From the NCBI GenBank assembly GCA_964607165.1, contig CAZSIT010000003.1, forward strand, positions 62,001 to 126,000: a stretch of 64,000 bases of DNA, in the 5' to 3' direction. The position numbers and the translations under genes are program-made. The notes beneath the pieces were generated by a model. That model did not search any database. It was not told where the DNA came from and worked only from the letters and a program-made list of their open reading frames with translations. Positions 58,972 to 64,000 of this stretch are shown piece after piece. Positions within the stretch are counted from its first letter, which is position 1. Every line of letters begins with the position of its first letter. Source of the DNA: DSPP01 sp964607165. Lineage in GTDB: Bacteria; Zixibacteria; MSB-5A5; DSPP01.

Positions 58972-59307
58972 TCAGCCGTTTTTGTATTTGGTTGAAAAGT
59001 TTAAAAGCACCGGCTGGCAGCAGGCGAAGCTGGAAAAAAAGCCGATGCAGCAGGCTTTAATTTTAACCTCGGCGACGTCGTAATAGACATTCTGGCCTTT
59101 CCGCTCGGCGGTCACCAGCCCGGCATTTTTCAAAACCGATAAATGACGGGAGATGGTGGGCTGGGAGAGGTTGAAAAAGTTCACGATTTCATTCACCGCG
59201 CGCTTCTTCCCCTCCAGCATCAAAAGGATTTTCTGGCGGGTGGGGTCGGCCAAGGCCTTGAAAATGGGGGCGAATTGCCGGGCAGTTTCTTCGGTTTTGG
59301 TTTTCAT
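58972..59307 (-). CDS. ArsR-family transcriptional repressor
   Basis: 111 residues from the ATG at 59307 (an ATG eight codons upstream is less likely). Winged helix-turn-helix: FKALADPTRQKILLMLEGKK, then QPTISRHLSVLKNAGLVTAE and the wing RKGQNVYYDV. After the wing it has two Cys pairs, KACCIGF and FACCQ, in the C-terminal helix, a plausible metal-sensing site. It leads the minus-strand operon with two Cys-rich micropeptides. ArsR proteins typically repress their own operon and release DNA on metal binding. Confidence 0.92.
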   Translation of the reverse strand: MKTKTEETARQFAPIFKALADPTRQKILLMLEGKKRAVNEIVNFFNLSQPTISRHLSVLKNAGLVTAERKGQNVYYDVAEVKIKACCIGFFSSFACCQPVLLNFSTKYKNG

Positions 59308-59312
59308 ATTCT

Positions 59313-59331
59313 CTAATAGCAATATACGCAT
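59313..59331 (-). promoter_or_regulatory. Candidate ArsR operator, promoter copy
   Basis: Minus-strand ATGCGTATATTGCTATTAG lies just before the arsR ATG. It aligns with ATACGAATATATCAATATG (58927-58945) between arsR and the first micropeptide at 12 of 19 positions. Both are AT-rich with a conserved CG and central ATAT. Autoregulation is inferred. Confidence 0.3.
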
Positions 59332-59544
59332 AAATCAATGAAAAGTTTAGGATTTTTTAAAAACCTGATAGGACCGTTATCCAAAGAAAAATGAGGAACT
59401 CGGCAAAAAGTTTCACGATAAAGGGCGGAAAATGTTAGAGGGTGGATTTTACATAAAGATAAGTCATTGAAAATGAATCGGATTTGCAGATTGCAAGGAT
59501 TGGCAGGCAGGTTGCTTCAAATGCACTTTTTTGGGGGTAGGGGC
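59332..59544. other. Gene-free spacer between divergent arsR and porU
   Basis: No ORF with a ribosome-binding site. AGGATTTTTT/AAAAACCT near 59349-59369 is an AT-rich imperfect inverted repeat. Nothing else is recognisable apart from a GGGGGTAGGGGC word at 59533-59544, reminiscent of the GTAGGGG repeat. Confidence 0.5.
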
Positions 59545-59572
59545 TTGACATTTCATTTTGGTGTAGTATCTT
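59545..59572 (+). promoter_or_regulatory. Sigma-70-type promoter for porU
   Basis: TTGACA (59545-59550), 16-base spacer, TATCTT (59567-59572). The -35 is consensus. It implies a leader of about 125 bases before porU. Confidence 0.65.
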
Positions 59573-59579
59573 AGCTACT

Positions 59580-59697
59580 GTAGAAAGGAGATTTGCCGAG
59601 AAGGTTTAGTTAAAGGTTTGTCGGCCAACAACGGAAGGCCGTAGAAAATATTGGAATTAAAGCCGAAAGGGCGACAACCCCCTTTTCGGTTTTTTTT
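59580..59697 (+). promoter_or_regulatory. Structured porU leader ending in a terminator
   Basis: Within the leader GGCC (59622-59627 region) can pair with GGCC downstream in CGGAAGGCCG. It ends with CCGAAAGGG (59663-59671) pairing to CCC-TTTTCGG (59680-59689, one bulge), then eight Ts (59690-59697). The porU ATG follows six bases later without a good Shine-Dalgarno. The whole looks like a cis-regulatory attenuator; no known riboswitch consensus was recognised. Confidence 0.5.
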
Positions 59698-59703
59698 ATC
59701 GGA

Positions 59704-62700
59704 ATGAGGACGATTGTAACGATAGTAACCCTTCTTTTGGCTCCAGGGGCTTGGGCCGGGGAATATGATGATGTTGAGATTGTACGGATGGATGATAGAG
59801 GAATAGTATTTGAGTATCGGCCGGTTGATGTTCGATTGGAATTATCGGGAGCAGCGCGTGCAAGCGATGGAGGCAGCGCCCGGCACGGCAATCTTAAATG
59901 TTTGTTTATCGACAATTGTGCCCGCACGGCGGGAGAAGGAAATTTTGATTTGCCGGTGAGAGTTGTGCTATTGGGAATTCCAGCAGATGCAAAGCCGGAA
60001 GTGAATGCTTGGGTCGATGGAGAAACTATAGTTTCAGGAGGGAGTGCCGCTGTTATTGAACAAAGTCTTCCAGGGCTTGGACAATCGGCGTCGGAGTTTG
60101 CTTTAAAAGAAAAATCCGAGGTTGAGAAACGTGTAGCCATTGAAAATCCTTTTTGGATTGGAAACCAGCGGGTTTTAAGGATAAAGGTTTTTCCGGCGAA
60201 TTATGATATTTCGACAAAGCAGTACCGTGTGGCTGGGAAATTACAGGTAGAGGTTAGATTCAACTCGTCGGGTCACCTGGCTTCAAGTTTGACGGCCAAT
60301 GCTTGGGACAAAGTTTTGAAAAAGGGGTTGTTGAATTATGAGCAAGCAAAAGAATTCCGCACCGAACCGCAGGAAAGTGGGAAGCTGGCAAAAGCTATAG
60401 CGTTTTCCTCTCCTTTTGATAGTTCAACTAACTGGGTGAAGCTAACTTTTCAGGAGAACGGTATTTACAAAATTGACCGTGCGATGCTTTCGGCTGCCGG
60501 CGTTCCAGTTTCAACCATTGGCCCACAAACATTTCGAATCTTTTCTATGGGCGGGAGAGCATTACCGGCTTTCAACAATGTACCGAGACCGGCTTGGCAG
60601 GAGCATTCTATTGAGGTTACGGGGGAACAGGATGGAATTTTTGATACGGGAGATGAAATCCATTTCTATGGTTGGGCGGTAGTGGGGTGGGATTACGATA
60701 CTCTTTCCGCAACTTTCAAGTTTGTCAAAAACAATTACACTACGAGTCAAGTGTTCTGGTTAACCTGGGGAGGGAGTTTTGGCAATGCTCCTTTAAGAAT
60801 AGCCAGATCTTTCGTTGTGGGGAGTGGATCTCCGGTTACTTCTTTCCCCGCCCATTATAGGTTTGAACAGGACCGATTTTTGGCAGTAGATAGATTTTCT
60901 GAAATCAACGATTATTACACCTGGTACGGCGGGAAAGGAAATTCGCAAACTTATTTTTTTAATTTGCCTGGTTTGGTATCAAATCCTGATACAATAATAG
61001 TTGGGCATCTCTCCGGCGGGGTTTCTTTGTTGGTTAATAATTCATTTGCGACTACCAATAATCCGATTTTGCAGCCGGCAGCATTCATTACATCTGCTTT
61101 AAAAGCAGGTTTGAATAGAGTTGATTTGGGAGTCACGACCAATGGCAGCGGGTTAAATCATTTTGATTATCTGGAGATTTTTTACAATCGGCTGCCGGTC
61201 TATACCCCTCCGTTTATGGAGTTCGAGACGCCGAATATCTCGGGGCTGGTTGAATTTCAGATTAGCAGCACTCCCGTAAATTTTGTGTGCTGGGGTATAA
61301 GTAATCGCTTTAGGCCGGGAGTTGTGCAAGCGACACGAAATTCTTCGGGTGTTTTGTCGTTGGTCGATGATGCTTCCATTAAACGATCCTACATACTTAC
61401 TTCTATAGCTGACTTTAAGCGGCCCACCCTTTCCCGGGAAAGCCCGGTTGACTTGATGACCGGGCCGAATCAAGGGGAGTTTGTCCTTATCGCTCCTACC
61501 TTGTTTCAGCCAGCGCTTTCGATTTATGCAGCCCATCGGGCAGACTCTAGCGGGGTAACAGTTAAGCAAGTTGACGTGGAGCAGATTTACAACAACTTTT
61601 CGGGCGGGCTGCCGGACCCGGTAGCCATTCGAGATTTCTTGAAATTTGCACGGGAGAATTGGGGAAATCCCAAACCGCGCTACGTGCTTTTGGCTGGAGA
61701 CGGGACCTACGATTTCCGAAATATAGAAGGGACGGGAGCGGTCAACTACGTGCCACCGTTTATCGTGGATCAGGCGTTTGATGCTTCCAGTAATTCGGAT
61801 GAAGGGTATCTATATTTTGGCAACCCCGGCTTTCTGGATTCGGCCGACCAAACTTTGGATATGACGGTTGCCCGCTGGCCGGTGAAAAACGTTTCCGAAT
61901 TGCAGGTGGTGGCCGATAAAATTATGCGCTATGAAAGTTCGCCCGAATATGGGGTATGGAGGAATCGCGTCACGCTGGTGGCTGATGATGAATTTGGAAC
62001 GTTTGACAACGAAGGGTTTCATACCGCCAGCAGTGAGCAATTGGCCTCTCGGTACACTCCCAGGCGGTTCGATCAGAAAAAAATCTATCTGTTCGATTAT
62101 CCTTTTAACGGCCTTAGAGAAAAACCGGAAGCGGAACAAGCGATTTTGCGGGCTTGGAACGAAGGTCAATTGCTTATCAATTACGTAGGTCACGGCAGCC
62201 CGAATCTTTGGGCACATGAGCATGTTTTAAAGCGGGAAGAAGATGTGCCGCAGATGGTCAATAGCAACCGGTTGCCATTAGTTTATGCTGCGTCCTGCAA
62301 TATCAATTCGTTCGTTGAGCCTCTGTCGGAGGGGATGGGAGAGGATTTATTAAAAAGCCCGGCTGGCGGGGCGGTGGCTGTCATTGCCGCCGTGCGGGTT
62401 GTTTTTGCCGGTCCGAATAACGATCTAAACGATAGTACTTTTAATTTGCTGTTAGGTTCTGACTCTCTTTCTATCGGCGAAGCCTTTTATTTGGCTAAAC
62501 TGCTGCGGCAGCCGAACGGTAACGATCGCCGCTTTCTGTTGTTTGGCGACCCGGCCATGCATTTGGCCAGACCGACCTACAACATCTGCCTGACCGCTCC
62601 GGATACGCTTTCGGCTTTGACCGTCGCTACCGTATCGGGCGAAGTAACCGCCGGCAAAGTAACCGATACCGCTTGTACCGCCGGTGTTCCCTTGAGCAGC

Positions 62701-63630
62701 TTTAATGGAACAGTCAAGCTCTCGGTTTTTGACGGCCTGCGCTCCAAGTCCCATCCGTTAGTCCCCACGCCGCTGTCGTATTCCCTGCCGGGGAATATGA
62801 TTTATCGAGGAGATGCTCAGGCAACGAATGGCCGGTTCAGCTTTTCGTTTATAGTTCCCAAAGATATAAGTTACGGTTCAAAAACTGGGAAGATTTCGGT
62901 GTATGCCTTTGACGCAACCGGTGATGCGGTTGGATTCAAAGATTCAATGGCTTTGGGCGGCTCGGTGGCCGTTACCACCGATACCGTTGGGCCAAAGATT
63001 TCTGTGACCGTCGTAGGCGGCGGGTCGGTGGGCGCCGGAGACGTCATTTCGGTTGGAGTCAATCTGTCGGTGAAATTGGAAGATTCCTCCGGCATCAACA
63101 TTACCGGCGAGCCGGCACATTCAATAACGGCGGAGTTTGATTTTCCATCCGGGCTAACGCTGGACATAACAAGCAGTTTTCGCTATGAGCAACGGTCGTT
63201 TTCAAGCGGGGAGGCCTTTTTCACCGTGCCGGCGGTTTCTACGGGAAGACATGCGTTGAGGATAAAAGCCTGGGATTCGGCTAATAATTCCTCGGTTTTG
63301 GAGTTTCCGATTGAAGTAGCCGCCTCCGGAAAACTTTTGCTTTCGAATGTCTTGAACTATCCCAACCCGATGAAGGATAAAACGAATTTTTGCTATACCC
63401 TTTCGGCGCCGGCGGATGAGGTGATGATTGAAATCTTTTCGGAAGCGGGAAGGTCAATAAAGACCATCCGTTCCGCTTCGGTGAAAGCCGGATACAATTT
63501 TCAGACCGAATGGAACGGCCGAGATAACGACGGAGACGTTGTGGCATCCGGGATTTACCTTTACAAAGTTTGGGCCAGACAGGCTTCGAAAGAAGCGGAA
63601 GAGTTTGGCAAAATCGTGGTAATGAGATGA
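59704..63630 (+). CDS. porU: C25 peptidase, PorU-type type IX secretion sortase
   Basis: 1308 residues. Signal peptide about 1-18. N-terminal beta-rich region, then the gingipain-type C25 domain (about 630-960). Catalytic His830 lies in LINYVGHGSPNLWAHE and Cys865 in LVYAASCNINSFVEP. The C-terminus (about 1225-1308) is a FlgD-like domain with NYPNPMKDKTNF and GIYLYKVWARQ. The PorV-like gene follows directly, the pairing seen for type IX attachment-complex genes. It would cleave cargo sorting domains at the cell surface. A secreted gingipain is the alternative. Confidence 0.85.
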   Translation: MRTIVTIVTLLLAPGAWAGEYDDVEIVRMDDRGIVFEYRPVDVRLELSGAARASDGGSARHGNLKCLFIDNCARTAGEGNFDLPVRVVLLGIPADAKPEVNAWVDGETIVSGGSAAVIEQSLPGLGQSASEFALKEKSEVEKRVAIENPFWIGNQRVLRIKVFPANYDISTKQYRVAGKLQVEVRFNSSGHLASSLTANAWDKVLKKGLLNYEQAKEFRTEPQESGKLAKAIAFSSPFDSSTNWVKLTFQENGIYKIDRAMLSAAGVPVSTIGPQTFRIFSMGGRALPAFNNVPRPAWQEHSIEVTGEQDGIFDTGDEIHFYGWAVVGWDYDTLSATFKFVKNNYTTSQVFWLTWGGSFGNAPLRIARSFVVGSGSPVTSFPAHYRFEQDRFLAVDRFSEINDYYTWYGGKGNSQTYFFNLPGLVSNPDTIIVGHLSGGVSLLVNNSFATTNNPILQPAAFITSALKAGLNRVDLGVTTNGSGLNHFDYLEIFYNRLPVYTPPFMEFETPNISGLVEFQISSTPVNFVCWGISNRFRPGVVQATRNSSGVLSLVDDASIKRSYILTSIADFKRPTLSRESPVDLMTGPNQGEFVLIAPTLFQPALSIYAAHRADSSGVTVKQVDVEQIYNNFSGGLPDPVAIRDFLKFARENWGNPKPRYVLLAGDGTYDFRNIEGTGAVNYVPPFIVDQAFDASSNSDEGYLYFGNPGFLDSADQTLDMTVARWPVKNVSELQVVADKIMRYESSPEYGVWRNRVTLVADDEFGTFDNEGFHTASSEQLASRYTPRRFDQKKIYLFDYPFNGLREKPEAEQAILRAWNEGQLLINYVGHGSPNLWAHEHVLKREEDVPQMVNSNRLPLVYAASCNINSFVEPLSEGMGEDLLKSPAGGAVAVIAAVRVVFAGPNNDLNDSTFNLLLGSDSLSIGEAFYLAKLLRQPNGNDRRFLLFGDPAMHLARPTYNICLTAPDTLSALTVATVSGEVTAGKVTDTACTAGVPLSSFNGTVKLSVFDGLRSKSHPLVPTPLSYSLPGNMIYRGDAQATNGRFSFSFIVPKDISYGSKTGKISVYAFDATGDAVGFKDSMALGGSVAVTTDTVGPKISVTVVGGGSVGAGDVISVGVNLSVKLEDSSGINITGEPAHSITAEFDFPSGLTLDITSSFRYEQRSFSSGEAFFTVPAVSTGRHALRIKAWDSANNSSVLEFPIEVAASGKLLLSNVLNYPNPMKDKTNFCYTLSAPADEVMIEIFSEAGRSIKTIRSASVKAGYNFQTEWNGRDNDGDVVASGIYLYKVWARQASKEAEEFGKIVVMR

Positions 63631-63664
63631 AGAAAATACAACTAACCATAATAGGGAGGTTTTA

Positions 63665-64000
63665 ATGAAAAGGGTGCTTTTCGTAGGGGCCGCTTTGGCC
63701 ATTTTGTTTGCAGCCGTCCAGCCGGTTTCGGCTTCGTTGCGGCAGGCGGGAGCTCTGTCTTTGCGCATTTCCACCGGAACGCGGCCGGCTGGAATGGGTG
63801 ATGCTTTTGTCGGTTTGGCGGATGATTACACGGCCACGCATTTTAATCCCGCCGGATTGGGACGGTATCCGATGAGTCCGGACTGGATTACCCATTCGCT
63901 TCCGCCCGGGAAGGGGCCGATTCGCCAGATTGCCCTTTTGCGCAACAACGTGCCGGAACAAAATTACAAGCGCTACGACATCTGGGTTTTGGCTGGTAAC
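63665..64000 (+). CDS. PorV/PorQ-family protein, truncated by window end
   Basis: 112 codons visible, open at the window edge. Signal peptide MKRVLFVGAALAILFAAVQP then VSA. Right after it, LRISTGTRPAGMGDAFVGLA and DDYTATHFNPAGLGR match the start of PorV/UPF0164-type outer-membrane barrels. GGGAGG lies upstream of the ATG. In type IX systems PorV shuttles cargo from the translocon to PorU, consistent with the position 34 bases after porU. Confidence 0.85.
   Translation, partial: MKRVLFVGAALAILFAAVQPVSASLRQAGALSLRISTGTRPAGMGDAFVGLADDYTATHFNPAGLGRYPMSPDWITHSLPPGKGPIRQIALLRNNVPEQNYKRYDIWVLAGN

Noticed and set aside
58661..59083. Plus-strand ORF of 140 codons
   Set aside because: It overlaps the terminator, both Cys micropeptides and the end of arsR in antisense; no ribosome-binding site and Gln/Ser-rich shadow composition.
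59593..59613. TTG-started six-residue leader peptide in the porU leader
   Set aside because: AAGGAG is only two bases from the TTG and the ORF is tiny; not enough to call.
59580..59700. c-di-GMP riboswitch before porU
   Set aside because: The GEMM core words and tetraloop/receptor pattern are absent.

Overview
The window is a Gram-negative bacterial chromosome segment of moderate GC. Its first half is one of the most complete ribosomal-protein and RNA-polymerase blocks possible. The second half is dominated by exported proteins: dockerin-carrying secreted proteins, M1, M6, S8 and C25 peptidases, outer-membrane beta-barrels, and a PorU/PorV pair of the type IX secretion system. That mix points to the Fibrobacteres-Chlorobi-Bacteroidetes (FCB) superphylum, and within it to a candidate phylum of the Zixibacteria type. 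The phylum guess is inference from gene content only.

Layout. 1-34600 is entirely plus strand: rplK-rplA-rplJ-rplL-rpoB-rpoC; rpsL-rpsG-fusA-tuf; the S10, spc and alpha operons from rpsJ to rplQ (with secY, adk, map, infA, rpmJ and rpoA); then an unknown membrane protein and a nucleoside-salvage operon deoB-cdd-deoC-deoA. 34684-42775 is all minus strand: an outer-membrane barrel with a Cys-rich partner, a PQQ-type sugar dehydrogenase with a dockerin, a tandem-duplicated cohesin-like/dockerin gene (one copy frameshifted), a longer relative with Ig-like domains, and a barrel with thrombospondin-3 repeats. 42950-58611 is mixed: M6 peptidase with dockerin, rlmN plus a diheme cytochrome, a lone receiver-domain protein, a TPM-domain protein, an amino-acid ABC permease/ATPase pair, an M1 peptidase apparently fused to a beta-barrel, an S8 peptidase with a type IX sorting-like tail, a class-III aminotransferase, a class-3 asparaginase and a DUF554 membrane protein. 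58627-59307 (minus) is a small self-contained operon: an ArsR-family repressor followed by two very short Cys-rich ORFs, each with a near-perfect Shine-Dalgarno, and a strong terminator. 59545-64000 holds a promoter, a structured leader, porU and the start of a porV-like gene.

How things fit. The first half supplies ribosome, RNA polymerase and Sec translocon. The deo operon degrades (deoxy)nucleosides to pentose phosphates and C2/C3 units. Secreted proteins carry two different C-terminal modules: a FlgD-like tail (S8 peptidase, PorU), as in type IX cargo, and a Cys-bearing dockerin that always ends in Pro-Cys or a similar terminal Cys (five genes). The most novel items are the ArsR/metallothionein-like micropeptide operon, the Cys-terminated dockerin family, a leader-peptide attenuator in front of fusA, an attenuator-like leader in front of porU, and the M1 peptidase/beta-barrel fusion. 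Several short palindromic repeat families are scattered between genes. No tRNA, rRNA, CRISPR array or transposase gene was seen.
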